Shown here piece after piece: positions 35,616-46,825 of a DNA stretch of 64,000 nucleotides. Numbering within the stretch: position 1 is the stretch's first letter; the number at the start of each line of letters is the position of its first letter. The DNA comes from Isoetes taiwanensis (Eukaryota > Streptophyta > Lycopodiopsida > Isoetales > Isoetaceae), in the NCBI GenBank assembly GCA_021234155.1, contig JAJEKV010000076.1, forward strand, positions 6,153,468-6,217,467, given 5' to 3'. Below the pieces are notes generated by a model. It was not told the DNA's origin, made no database searches, and saw nothing but the letters and a program-made list of their open reading frames with translations. A program made the position numbers and the translations under genes.

Positions 35616-36620
35616 TTTTGACTCCGTTACTGTTTGTACATCAAGCAGAGTCAAACAGTATGCTACTGTTTGACTCTGTTACTGTCTGTGAAGGGGATGA
35701 CCTAAGAGATCCCACATCACCTGCTACCCATTTCATGGCGACCATACTAATGCTCGTTTCTGATTTGTTGGGTGCAGGTATCAGGATCTCTTACTCTTTG
35801 CATTGATGTTCCTAGGAATCTACTTCTGGAGCTTTCTTTCATTTTTTTGTGAAGATTCTGTTGTAAATCTTTAGGATACCACTGATAAATGGTGAGTATC
35901 CAAGTACAACTTCTAGTTTTTTCAATATCTTTCTCTTTATGAGAATTACAAGAATAACGGTTAGTGTTACCTCATTTTGTTCTGCTGAACTTGACTTTAA
36001 GCAGTGATATTAAAACAAGATCTTGTCTTCTATTAATCTCGTTTGTCTATTTCTGTGAGATCTGATATTTAGCAGTAATATTATACAATACAGATTTTTC
36101 TCTTAAAACTAGTTGCATTTGTTCATGGTTTGCAATTTTTCCTTGTCTAATTGGGATAGTATCTTTTATTTCTTTTCCTTCTACTATCCATCTGGTTATT
36201 GCTCTAAAGGGTTCATGTATTGATATTATATTACCATCTATATCATCTGAATATTGGATCAGGTCCAATAGAATTTGGATATCATCTTCTATTTCATTTA
36301 CTTTATCTGAATTTGGGTCTCAAAGGTCTCAAAGGTTTAGTTCTAATTTTTCATTATCTATAAATTGATGGCTCCATATTCCTATATTTCCATTCTACAT
36401 AATGTCTGATAGACCGTGACCAGAAATGTCTTATGTACAAATAATTTTATTAACCAACCTTGGCTTAGATTATTTTACACCGATAATTTCTAAGGCTGCT
36501 AATTGATACTTATTTTTCTAACTATAAGTATAATAGTCTTGTCTTTTGACATGACTAAAAGGTTTTTTATTCTTTTCTCAGTTTTCAGGTTATACTTGAG
36601 ACCAAGGTTTGGTTAATTTC
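35616..36620. other. AT-rich stretch without a recognised gene
   Basis: Contains a repeated CAGTATGCTACTGTTTGACTC-like word near 35600-35690 and short minus-strand frames (for example 36047-36268) with no known motif. Confidence 0.45.
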
Positions 36621-36682
36621 TTGGTGTACTCTTTCTATTCTCCGTGGACGATAAAATCATATTCTATTCTATTCTATTCTAT
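36620..36682 (+). mobile_element. LINE 3' end remnant with (ATTCT)n tail
   Basis: TCTCCGTGGACGATAAAATC followed by about five ATTCT repeats matches the terminus of the other LINE copies in the window. It abuts the GC-rich hairpin motif at 36683. Confidence 0.75.
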
Positions 36683-36717
36683 ATATACAAGAATTTGGCA
36701 CCGGCGAAGCCGGCGCT
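36683..36717. repeat. GC-rich hairpin motif, copy 1
   Basis: ATATACAAGAATTTGGC leads into a hairpin, CACCGGC-GAA-GCCGGCG. The same 35-bp arrangement recurs in the same orientation at 48953-48987. The nature of the element is unknown. Confidence 0.8.
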
Positions 36718-37084
36718 TTGTGCAGTTGTAGGAGTTAGACTAGATGAAACCATGGTAAGGTAGCTAGAGCGTACATGTAGCTTTCTAGGAATTTCTATTA
36801 GATGAAATGTGATCAACAATATCCATGCCCTTATACGAAATGTGATTCTGGATATACAAATCAAGAGATGTGCTAGCGGCAGGCCCTTCCACCCTTCATT
36901 CTGGAGTGATCTGCAAGGGAACGGGCTGCGCTGCCATAGGCGGCTGCTCTAAGCCGCTCGAGTCCTAAACATTTTTCCTATCGAGTCCTCTTAGAACTTT
37001 TGTTTTGAAAATGGTGGGTATTCTAATGTCGTGCTTCAATCTTTTATTAGATATGGAGAGAAGCATCTATAAATAGAGCATCTA

Positions 37085-38365
37085 AGTGGTTATTCGGAAT
37101 TCGAGGGTTTATCAATGTCCACAAATGCATTACCATCCAAGGACCCTTTCATTCACTTATCGAGGGCAACAAGTGGAGGTGACACCCACCTACAAGTATC
37201 TGGGAGTGGAGTTTCCTTCTACACTATGCTGGGACACTTCCATAAGATTGCGTGTAGCAGCAGGCTGGAAAGCACTTTTATGCAATGCGAGAACAATAAC
37301 CACAGAGCGTAATTGTATGATTGGGGACATCGTGCACATCCGCTCGGGGTATTGGTAGAGCCCGTTCTTTTATGCGGGGTTGAAGTCCGGGGCCCAATGG
37401 CCCCCTTGCTACTTGGAGCGAGTTAGAACAAAAGCGTAAGGCCTTCTTAGCACGGGCACTCGGAGTGAAGGCCACGGTCCCATATCAAATTTTGTTGCGG
37501 GGAGACAGGTTTCCCCGCCACTTCGATGAGCTGCCCTTGATAGACACATCGCCTATTTCCGAAGAAGGTGGTAAATATGGATGATGATCGTCTACCGCAC
37601 TTGGCTTATGCAGTGGCAATGGGACCACAACGACTCAAGAATTGTTGGAAGGATAAAAGAGTGCAGTGGCTAACTAGATGGAATGTCCAGGAGCATATGT
37701 GCATCCGTAAAACAGTAGGTAGATCGCGGCAGCCGAGATGTTACCTTGATGCTTGTTTCTCCAAGCAAGCTTTGGGATTCCGTGGGCTCGAGCAAGTCAA
37801 AATAGCACATTACAAGCAAAAGACATAAATCCCACATTAGAACGAGGCCACAGCCGCTACCCTACGTTCACATCCGCCCCATGAAAAAGCGCATATATCG
37901 CCTCCATTCAGACAGTGCCCACCATCTCGGGATTGAGACAGTCGATGGATTGGGGAGCCACGTCCGGGATAGGGTTTGTCAGTCTTTGCCGCCAGACGGA
38001 GTTGTTGAAAATGAGTGTCACACTTTCCAGCTGCCCGACAGATATGATCGGGATTCGAACACGCTTATGCTTAGTTGATTAGACCCGCGATTGAGCCGCT
38101 ACACATGATAGGGGCACGACTTCCGGTCGCTCACGCGGATCATACATTCGTGAAGTCTTTGGACTTGAGGGCTCGATATGCCCCCAATCAACCATTTAAT
38201 CGTTTGTCGGCAGCCTTATTGCGCCGCGGTTTTTCCTCGAAAACCCTTGGGTGGGGTTTTTAATCAGGGCGATAATGTGATCGGCAAGGCTTTTTGTATT
38301 GGGTCCCATAGGACGATTGGTCTCCGTGGGCGATAAAAGCAATTCTATTCTATTCTATTCTTCTT
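37085..38365 (+). mobile_element. 5'-truncated LINE copy (RT C-terminus to 3' tail)
   Basis: The first frame (37086-37358) encodes TLSFTYRGQQVEVTPTYKYL, then GVEF. This is the post-palm segment of LINE reverse transcriptases and matches the damaged equivalent near 21751 of the larger copy. Homology continues to the shared 3' end (GGGTCCCATAGGACGATTGG, then TCTCCGTGGGCGATAAAA) and an (ATTCT)n tail near 38341-38362. Frames are broken after about 90 codons. 5' truncation at about 37085 is typical of target-primed reverse transcription. Confidence 0.8.
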
Positions 38366-39380
38366 TATAATTACGTATTAAAACATATAAAAATGCCCTT
38401 GTGGGCTTTTTTACGTAAGAAGGGTGAGGTGCAAGGCGCAGGTGGTGGGCAAGCTAGGGAGGCAGGGGGGGTCCCTCGGGCGAGGCTTGCACCGAAAGCA
38501 CCTTACATGGCATACAAGCCATAAGGACATTCTATAAAACGTAAATTGGACTTTTGTTGAAATTACATGCATGTTATAGTAGTATTAAATTTACATGATG
38601 TATAAAAATGTATTGGTAGTAATTTCCATAAAAATCGGGATTCGAGATACAACTCCTCTTCCAGTGGTTTTTTGGCATCTCTTTGATCTAAAACATTACA
38701 TCCAAGGGCTAAAAAATATGCATGTAAGTTTTGACTGATGTGGTTGACCACATGAATAACACAAACCCACCTTCCCAAAAGACAAGCCTCCTATAATTAG
38801 CTTAGCGCAAAGTAACGACCAGAGTATTGTGCTCTCATCCTATGTAATTAGTGCATGCTATTTTAAAACGTTGAAGTGTAAAATGTGAGTACATGCAATA
38901 ATTGATTTGCAGAAAACAAGCAATATGCATATTGTCATATTTCAAAGCCTCCATCTAAAAACATCTTGGGTTCTCTCTCTCGAGACATCTAAAGTAAAAT
39001 TTGGCATACGTACAAATAGATGCAATTGCTTAGGTTTCTTCATAGGCAAGTATGCTTAAGGTGCACACATAGCTATGTGTCAATATTGGGTCAAGACTCT
39101 TATAATAAATTGCTTTCAACATGTTCCAACGCATAACACAATGCAGTCCATCCGAGCCTGTAAGCCACCAGGTCATTGAAATTCCTCGAATTTTTAGCTT
39201 TTTTTTTACGTTAAAGTCACATTTAATTAAAGTGGACCACATTCTAAAGTTTGGGACTCATAAATAAAATGAGCATACAAAAAAAGAAAAAAAAAGTTTT
39301 GTTGAATCACTGATAGAAATTCACATTAAAGCACAACAACTAATTCACATGTCTTTCTCATAAAATTTACAACCTGGGTT
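38366..39380. other. Mostly non-coding, with a possible gene relic
   Basis: Minus frame 39030-39242 (GSDGLHCVMRWNMLKAI) vaguely resembles an ankyrin repeat ('DG.tALH.A'), but is too short to call. Its end (about 39017-39080) recurs at 42837-42900. Nothing else recognised. Confidence 0.3.
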
Positions 39381-39382
39381 CA

Positions 39383-39625
39383 CCGAGAGAAGAGTGAAAA
39401 GAAAATGCCCATGGAGGGTGGTCGGGCAAGGGCCAAAGGGAACCTGAGGAGGGCAAAAGCCGAGGGGGATGCATGGAAGGGCAAACCGGATGGAAACCGA
39501 GGGACAAAGGGGCACATGGAGGGGCGAAGGGTGAGGGGGATGGCAACGAGAAAACGAGATGGCAAAAGGGGCAAAGGGGGGGAGAGATGGCAAAGAGGAG
39601 ATGGCATCGGGGAGAGGGGATGAAT
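39383..39625 (+). repeat. G-rich, C-poor tract
   Basis: About 240 bp of strongly purine-biased sequence with many GGG and GGGG runs (GAGGGGGATG, AAAGGGGGGGAGAG, GGGGAGAGGGG) and recurring GGGCAA/GGCAAA words. Open frames on both strands are composition effects. Runs of G at this density could form G-quadruplexes. Confidence 0.8.
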
Positions 39626-39635
39626 CCAAAAAAGG

Positions 39636-39735
39636 ATTGTAAATAATAAAATAAATACAATAAATAAAATCATATAATAAATACAATACAATAAGTAATA
39701 CAATAAAAATACAATAAGTAATTTAATAAATACAA
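39636..39735. repeat. AATACAATA-type A/T-rich satellite
   Basis: Imperfect repeats of AATACAATA, AATAAATAC and CAATAAGTAAT make up about 100 bp right after the G-rich tract. Seen directly. Confidence 0.8.
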
Positions 39736-40481
39736 ATAAACATAATTAATTAGATAATTTTTTATTTCTTTCTACTATTGCCTCCTACTTTTTTTCCAAT
39801 CACAAGTCTCTGCAGGGTGTTTCATCTGCGAAAATGGAGTTTTATTGTCTGAACTTCCTTGCTATAATCGCTACCAAATAAAATCGGATAAAACCATCGT
39901 CTGTATTTTTTAACCCCAAGCTAACGACTTCTTCTGGCTTTCCAAAAAATACTGCAATTGTCGAGGTTCTGATGAACCACTTTGCTATGAGATTAGAGGA
40001 GATAATGACCCTCGTACCTATGGTAACGTGAGGACCGTTTCCTACACATTATCTGCTGTTGCTGTCTGTTCTGTCGCTCCATATGCAATGCCCACAAACC
40101 TTGCATCAATCAAAATGCACCAATTGTTAGCTTATGTACAGATGTATTATTTCTTTTCTTTGAAAAAGGACAGTTTGCACTTGAGAATTGGAAGGCTGCT
40201 GCAGCTATTACCTTGCTTTTGGGAATAGACCAGTTTGATGCCCGGCAATGGGGCAGCCGCAATGAGGAATCACAAGGCAAGCAGAGCCTCCTGCCGCTAC
40301 TTAATTTTGACAAACAACTGCCATACCAATTTGAAAATAAAAGAACCCATGTACAAGACTCGCTTTGTCAATTTGTTTGTTCTTTAATCTGTAGTAAGAA
40401 GAATATAGATAGTTTACATACCCGTAGCTCTGAAATGCCCCATTGTTGCAATCTTTTAAATAATGTGGGCCGGAACTCAAC

Positions 40482-40596
40482 ATGGCAGGTTTATCGAGAC
40501 TCAGCCGAGCGTCGTTTTGGGTAGATTCCAAGAAGAAAAGCATTATAGGGCTTCGGATTCCACCGTCGATCTTCCGAATTATGCAAGCTTTACGGG
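40482..40596 (+). CDS. Possible first exon of an unidentified gene
   Basis: An ATG opens MAGLSRLSRASFWVDSKKKS, a basic, Ser/Arg-rich start that could be an organelle presequence. A donor-like ACGG|GTATGT lies near 40594-40600. No downstream exon or family could be recognised, so this may be chance. Confidence 0.2.
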
Positions 40597-41152
40597 TATG
40601 TTCATATCCTTCCCCGCATTATCCATTAAACATGAGGCACGCAGACATTATAGACATTGCAGGCGCCATTAAACACGAGGCTTACAGGAGGTTAAGGCGA
40701 CAAAGCCACACAAAGAAGATCGAGGTTAAGGCACAATAGGAGGCCATTAAACACATAAGTGCTCTTTTCGCTCATCTCCAAAGATCTTCTCAGCTCTAAG
40801 ATCTCTCGGGTGTGGTTCTCGCCTGTTCTTTGTCGAAGGGGGATGCATCCCTTGTTTATTTCCAATATTATCCCTCTTATTTTCAATCTTAGCAAGGGAG
40901 ATATGGTTACTGCCTCAAAATCGCCCTTGCCGAGACACAAAACCTGCTGCTGCTTAGAATTTGCACAAAGTTTGACGATTAAAGCTCAGCTATGAAGTGG
41001 GGATCCAGGATGCAGCACTCTGGAAGCAAATTAGAGCCATGCCTGAAATGAACAGTCCCAAAGGTATGTACCAAATTTCAAATTTCAAGCATGGGCGGGA
41101 AAAGAAAAGCGGGGTAAACATTAATATATTATAAAGAAAACCGAAGTCGAAA

Positions 41153-41242
41153 GTAATGGAGGGTCTATCTTTTGATATAGGTGTAATTGAGGGTCTATTT
41201 TTTGATGTACGTGTAATGGAGGGTCTGTTTTTTGATATACAT
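41153..41242. repeat. 30-bp tandem repeat, three copies
   Basis: Three consecutive units share GAGGGTCT and TTTTGAT, with single-base differences. Related GGAGGGTCTAT words appear again at about 41291 and 41370. Confidence 0.85.
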
Positions 41243-41585
41243 ATACCTAAAAATACATACGATATAGTATCCATTAGAAAATATTTGAGGAGGGTCTATG
41301 GTATCTTATTTTAGAAAAGCTATCCTTGAAAAATCAATGGGGCAAACACTGATATATTAAAAAAAGGTGGAGGGTATATTTTTTCGTATACATATATATT
41401 AAAAATGGATAGCTATGGTGTGAACTGGAAAGTACATAGGATATGGTGCAATTAGTCATTATTTGCGCTCCATGATATTGGAGCTAGAAACTATGTTTGT
41501 AGGCAAGTAGGTTCGCCACACTTGTTGCATGTTGATCACATGTGAACAAAGGTATAGTAATACGATATGATGTTTGAAAGTTATT

Positions 41586-42030
41586 CGTTTTCGACCTTCT
41601 CGAACCTGCATTTTTTTACACCTCAAACCTGTATTTTTCACTCTAAGCAGCCTTTCTCGACTCGCAAGTCGAGAAAGGCCTTCAGGCCTGCCTTTTTCAC
41701 TTTAAGCTGTCTTTTTCGACTTATGAATTGAGAAAGCCTTTAAAACTGCATTTTTCACTATGAGCAAAGGCCTTTAGACCTGTGTTTTTCACTTTGAAGG
41801 GCCTCAAAACTGTGTTTTTTACTTTGAGCTGCGTTTCTCGACTCGCGAATCGAGAAAGGGCCTCAGACCTGCACTTTTCACTCACTCTGTCAAGAAAGGG
41901 CCTCAGACCTGCGTTTTTCACTTTGAAGGGCCTCAGAACTGCATTTTTCACTCTAAGTTGCCTTTCTCGACTCGGGAGTCGAGAGAGGACCTCAGACCTG
42001 CGATTTTCACTCCGAGCTGCCTTTCTTGAT
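41586..42030. repeat. Minisatellite with embedded hairpins
   Basis: Interspersed copies of CCTCAGACCTGCGTTTTTCA, then CTTTGAAGGG, alternate with CTTTCTCGACTCGCGAGTCG-like palindromes. One palindrome is perfect over 13 bp (41650-41662 paired with 41667-41679). About ten degenerate units can be seen. Open frames on both strands arise from the repeat. A related TTCTCGACTCGC appears once more near 42430. Confidence 0.85.
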
Positions 42031-42920
42031 TAACTTGATTATGTGTGCTGCAATCCTTCTCCTGACCAAATTACATGCTCAGGAGCAATAGGAAGACCCG
42101 TTCATTGATGAAAGGAGATAAGAGGAGGGTGATAAAATTAGTTGGACAAGCCTGATCGTGGCCAATGAAGCACCTCCTCGTACAGTTTTTTATCGTCTTC
42201 AAGCTCCTCTCGTGGCTTGGAATAGGTCGACGGGGGCTCCACACCTTGTTCTTATTAAATGGTCCATGAGCGAAAAGGGTGTAATCATTATGACAACACG
42301 GCCACCGTGGTCTCTTCGACCACTGTAAAATACAATGTAATGAAATTATTTATGAATAAAAATTCAGTGCAGATTAGCACTTTGCTTCCAGGAAGAAAGT
42401 ATTTTTGTTGGTTTTTGCTATGCTTTTCATCTTCTCGACTCGCTAACCGCAAAGAGGAGACCGCATAATTTTTCTTGGTTCTTTTTTTCCCCACAAGAAA
42501 AAAGGCCTCTTCTAAAGCAAATTAAAGGCATTTCAAAAGTTTCACACGTCCTTTTAGGTCAATTTAACCGAGTGCAAAAAAAAGGTGGGAATGACATGAG
42601 AATCACTTTAATCAAATGTGACTTTTTAGATAATTTTTTTATTTTTATCTTGTTGGTGGTGCCGCTTAGAGCACCGCCATCACATTCTAACACAATCATA
42701 TTTATAACTTGCACCGCATTTAAGAATCAAATCATTGCTAAATAATTGTTGTTAAACTGCTAAACAATTTACGAATCAAATCACATTGCCATTGTTTTAT
42801 CATTACAGATTTAATGGATACAAAATTGCATTGCTTACAAAATTACAGTTGCCTAGATTTCTTTATAGGCAAGTCTGCTTAAGTTGCACTTATAGACATG
42901 CGTCAATATAGGGTCAACAC
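42031..42920. other. Non-coding stretch
   Basis: Short A and T runs and unsupported small frames. The final 85 bp (42837-42920) repeats sequence found at 39017-39105. Confidence 0.45.
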
Positions 42921-42923
42921 ATT

Positions 42924-43530
42924 TGGTGGTGGGGGATCTAGTGTGGTCGACTATGTATTGGTGGCAGAACAGGATATGCATGTTGTCAAGCATTTTCGAG
43001 TGGGAGAGAGATGAGGATGTGGACTCAGACCACCTACCACTCTACTTGCAACTAGCTTGGAAGATTGTCCCAACCTCCTATGCAGCACCCCCTTGCGTGC
43101 TTCAGTTGACACACAGAGGCTTACGCCCAGATGCTCACAGATGATTTGGCAGACATCTTGCAATCCCCAACAATAGACCAAAAGGCTGACAGGCTGATTG
43201 ATGTCCTTGGGGCAGCGACAGCAAGGTGCTTTTGGAGAAGCCATCCCCAAAGGACCACGGGGACCTTCCCGCATAATCGTTGCTTTGATGCGAGTGTAAG
43301 GAACACAAGCGGGGGCTCCGCTAGATCACAGACCCTGCCCTACCCCACACGCGGTTAGACAACACCGCCTTCTTCTTAAGGCTAAGAAGGCCAAATACGT
43401 CGTGGCTCATCAGCAAGAAATGTTCTTCCTTCTGGGCCATAATCCCAGGACCTTCTGGCAAAGGGTGCTCAAAAAGCCAGTATATGTGACGCTCCCCAAA
43501 TCTATATGATGCTCCCATTATTATAAATAT
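42924..43530 (+). mobile_element. LINE fragment: endonuclease end and inter-domain region
   Basis: The plus frame has SSVVDYVLVAEQDMHVVKHF followed by DVDSDHLPLYLQLAWKIVP, the DYV...SDHLPL end of a LINE endonuclease. A second frame follows (MLTDDLADILQSPTIDQKAD), then VAHQQEMFFLLGHNPRTFWQ plus RVLKKP. All parts align with 20170-20730 of the larger LINE and are better preserved here. The copy has neither the start of the endonuclease nor the RT. It lies beside the inverted duplication that starts at 43656. Confidence 0.75.
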
Positions 43531-43655
43531 GGAAAATTCCCCTCCCATGGCAACTCAATCACCATGGAAAGACCTGGACCACTTGTGATGGGCAAGTGTC
43601 TGGGTGAAGGGCACGGAGGTGTCATTCGTCCCACGCCTTCTATAGGAAATCTTAT

Positions 43656-44752
43656 AGTAGCATACTTCAAAAAAGCTCCAAAACTATGCCTAATAACACA
43701 TAATGATTAAAAAATTACATAGTTCTGATTTAACAATCCCACAAGAAGATTATCCAGCTCGAAGCATAGAATAGTAGCCCATCAAGCCAAACAATCATTT
43801 ATGATAGGGTTTATTTAACAAATAGACTACACTTGTAAGGAAAGAAGTTAGCAAGATCCATTCACCTGGAGTAAAGATTAATGGCATTTACAGGAAGTAG
43901 ATGCAAGAAATATAAGAAACCAAATACTGAATAACATAGTTCAGTATGTTATTCAATGGTTAAATAATTATATAGTTCTGATTTTAACAATCCTACAAGA
44001 AGATTATCCAGCCCGAAGCATAGAATAGTAGTCCAGCAAGCCAAAATGGCATTTATGATAGGACTAATTTAACAACTAGACTACATTTGAGAGGAAAGAA
44101 GTTAGCAAGATACATTCATCTGGAGTAAAGATCAATGGCATTTACAAGAAGAGGATGCAAGAAATATAAGACACCAAATATTGAACCTGAGTTGGTTGAG
44201 TGGTATTTGAAACATAATCCTCCTTGTTCAACTGAATAGAAGCTTGAATAGTAGGCCCAGTGTTAGAATGGTCTGCCATGTTCCTCACAGTAGGCTGCAA
44301 ATCAGTGGCAACATGTGGAGCTATTTGGCCAGAATCGTGTACATGAACAAGAACAGGCTGCTGGGTATCAATCTTTTGTGCAGGCATAGTTCTATTGCCA
44401 GTATCCCTATTGGCATTTGCAAGTTTGCTGGGATTGGGGCTCGCCACCGAGCTATGGAATTCATACACCTTTTTCCTCTTGGCATTCTTCATTTTCTCCT
44501 CCTGAATCCTCTTTCTAGTGGCAAAATTCAGGTCGCCTTTCTTTCTGCCCATACAAGGAGCAGGGCGTCTAGACTTGGCTGTGATCAAAGAAGGAAATAG
44601 AATGAAGCATCCATGGTTATAAGAAGAAAGCCTCTGGCCGATTAGTATGAAAGCCTGGTAGTCCTTACTACCGTCATGTCCTCTTGGTGTAAACCTTGAA
44701 GGAATCCAGCAGAGCCATGCAAAGCCGTGATAGCAACCTAAGATAGAAAAGG
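43656..44752 (-). repeat. Inverted duplication, minus-strand copy, with 3' frame of the RVT locus
   Basis: Inverted counterpart of 34512-35615. The open minus frame (44142-44813) carries CMGRKKGDLNFATRKRIQEE and then KMKNAKRKKVYEF, a basic segment, followed by a polar tail rich in Asn, Thr and Gln. It starts exactly where recognisable reverse-transcriptase sequence ends and opens with an acceptor-like TTTTCTATCTTAG. I infer it may be the last exon plus 3' region of the RVT-like locus, copied in inverted orientation to 34.5 kb. A separate mobile repeat is the alternative. A 254-bp tandem duplication lies at about 43700-44170. Confidence 0.7.
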
Positions 44753-44754
44753 GC

Positions 44755-46620
44755 AAGAATGAACATAGACATATGGTAAAACCTGCGAGATGATGACTTT
44801 TGAGGCTTCCCATAGGGCCTACGCTTTCAGCTTTAATGAATTTGTAGACTTCAAAAGGAAGTTTGTTTCATTTGTCAAATCTGCTGATGGAAAACATGCC
44901 CCTTTACGGGTCAGTAGTCATTATGGATAGATTAAGGAAGTTGACCTTGAAGCCAAAATTGGTTGTCCCATCCAAAGCTTGACAATATGAAGTTTCATCC
45001 TTAATGGAGAGATGCTCCATGTTGTAAATGGTAATCTTAGAATCCTTTGAAAAAAATTCCTGCAGGTCACCTCCATTAATGTTACTTAAATCATCAATAT
45101 ACCTTGAGGCATATTGAAACCTAGCAACATCTTTGATTCTGCCATTTCTAGCTAGCTTGAGAATGAAATTCAGTTCATACCAGGCTAAATACAGGTTGCA
45201 CCAGGCGAGATTAGAAGTGAATCCCATAGGGATACCCTTGCACTGTCTCCATATTTCCGAGCCACATTGCAGACATCGCCATCCTGCATTCAATACATCA
45301 TTCTTCAGGGATTTGAACCATTTCACGGTCATGGTCCCTGTTTTGGAATTGATCATGAGGTGAAACATCTGCTCAACCTCCATCCTATAGTCCCAGACAA
45401 GGTCAGTTATTTCATTTATAATGTTTACAATGCCATCTTCACCATTTAGAGGTATATTCTCATAGCATTTCAGGATATCTGCAGCAAAGACGTTATGAAT
45501 TTTTAGTGGCAGGTTTAGACTGTCATCAATGGATGAGTTTATGAGCCAGCATGCATTGATGTTCTTGTTCCATAACCTGATTTCAGCTATTTATGTGGTG
45601 GCGTATATTGGGCCAAATACTAATGAAGTCATTCGTAATAAGGGTAGTCAAATCTGAAATTTCTGAGTAAATGGTGTTGTGAGCATTAGTCAACCACCTG
45701 TATTCTTGTTTATGAGCCTTGTAAATGGCTATAAGATATGGGAGCCTATTGGAGCTGACTCCACAATTAAACGCTTGAATTTCAGCAAGACAAAGCATTT
45801 TAACTGTTTCAACTGAACAATTGATCTTTTCAAAATCGGAGCTACTAAGTCTAGTCAAAGCCATCTCTTTTATATGTTTTTGGCAGATAAAGGAGGCATT
45901 ATTAGTGGCTTTATCAAGCCCTGAGATATAAAAATTCTGGACTAGCTAGTTCAGATTTTTTGTAACCTCTAAGTCTTTCCACAGGAATCTGTTGGAGGGC
46001 AAATTTCTTTTATAGTGCACCATTTCAAAATGGCAGAATCTCAATACCAGATCAGTAATATTTTCTTTGTCCACCTCTAAAACATCCAGAAGATCAAAAT
46101 AGTGTACCTGGAAGAATTGTTTGCATAAATCTGTGCATTCTTCCATAAAATCCTGACTGTCAAAAGGATCATCCGGGATGTGATTCAGGCCATTAGCAAA
46201 TGCCTTCCTTAGTTTAGGAAAGTGGATGATTTCTAGGTCTGTAGTTCGTACATGACCAATCAGAGGGTCAATGAACTTGCTGATATTCGGGTTACTGCAC
46301 GGGCATTTGCCAACAATGCCTAACGCAGATATCGAAGCAGGTTTATAGACTTTCTGTCGAATTTGCTCGATGTATCGCCATGAGAAAATTGTGTTATTCA
46401 CAAGATCTGTACCTTTTTGCTGAAGTACTTCAGAAAGGACATTGGAGAAAATGGTTTTGATGTTGAATCTGTCCAAAACTTTGGAAAGAAAAGTGAAATG
46501 GACTATTTTGGAGTTATCTTTCTGTTTGGATATAACCAAATGCTTCCTCCTGTTACAGTCTATAGAGATGGATCTAGAAATGGAAGAAGGCTCCTACATA
46601 ACTACCAACCATTAGTATAA
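44755..46620 (-). pseudogene. RVT-like (rvt-class) reverse transcriptase, degraded
   Basis: Minus-strand frames 46539-45946, 45864-45583 and 45383-44904 join into one protein. In order: LGIVGKCPCSNP, then IGHVRTTDLEIIHFPKLRKA; LDKATNNASFIC; LPYLIAIYKAHK; motif A FAADILKCYENIPLNG (about 45430-45490); motif B CKGIPMGFTSN with WCNLYLAWYELNFI (about 45170-45240); motif C SRYIDDLSNIN (about 45085-45110); then FKVNFLNLSI; and, after a frame break, KVIISQVLPYVYV near 44755. The GIPMGF...WCNLYL..YE and RYIDDL pattern, with the cysteine-containing 'GHV.T.DL' N-terminal segment, resembles the RVT class of cellular reverse transcriptases and is nearer to Penelope-like than to LINE or LTR enzymes. Catalytic Asp residues are retained. 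Damage: in-frame TAG at 45946, a frameshift near 45590 and a third break near 44800. RVT genes are described as non-mobile and often spliced, so some breaks could be introns, although obvious GT-AG pairs are lacking there. Confidence 0.65.
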
Positions 46621-46825
46621 AAAACAAAAATCAAAATTAACTAAAAATATTTTGGCATAAGTACTTTTGAGTTGTAAGTGGGTTAATTAAAGCCGTTTAA
46701 AAGATGTAGTCTGTTTAAAGTTGATATAGCTCTCAGGCATATCAGAGTTGGAGAGGTATAAAGTCATAATACAAACCATATACTTTGTAAAAGCAAATAT
46801 AAAGTGCAATCAAAGATAGAAGTTA

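Noticed and set aside
38040-38060. tRNA B-box-like GGGATTCGAACACGC
   Set aside because: No A box or foldable tRNA around it; it lies inside LINE sequence.
39030-39242. Ankyrin-repeat gene fragment
   Set aside because: Only one weak 'DG.LH' similarity, with the second repeat unreadable. Too little to call.
39345-39703. Overlapping ORFs of about 70-113 codons on both strands
   Set aside because: Produced by the G-rich tract, which lacks stop codons in several frames.
41641-42030. CRISPR-like array (palindromic units with spacers)
   Set aside because: Units and spacers are both degenerate and irregular in length, and the context is plant nuclear DNA. A minisatellite explains it.
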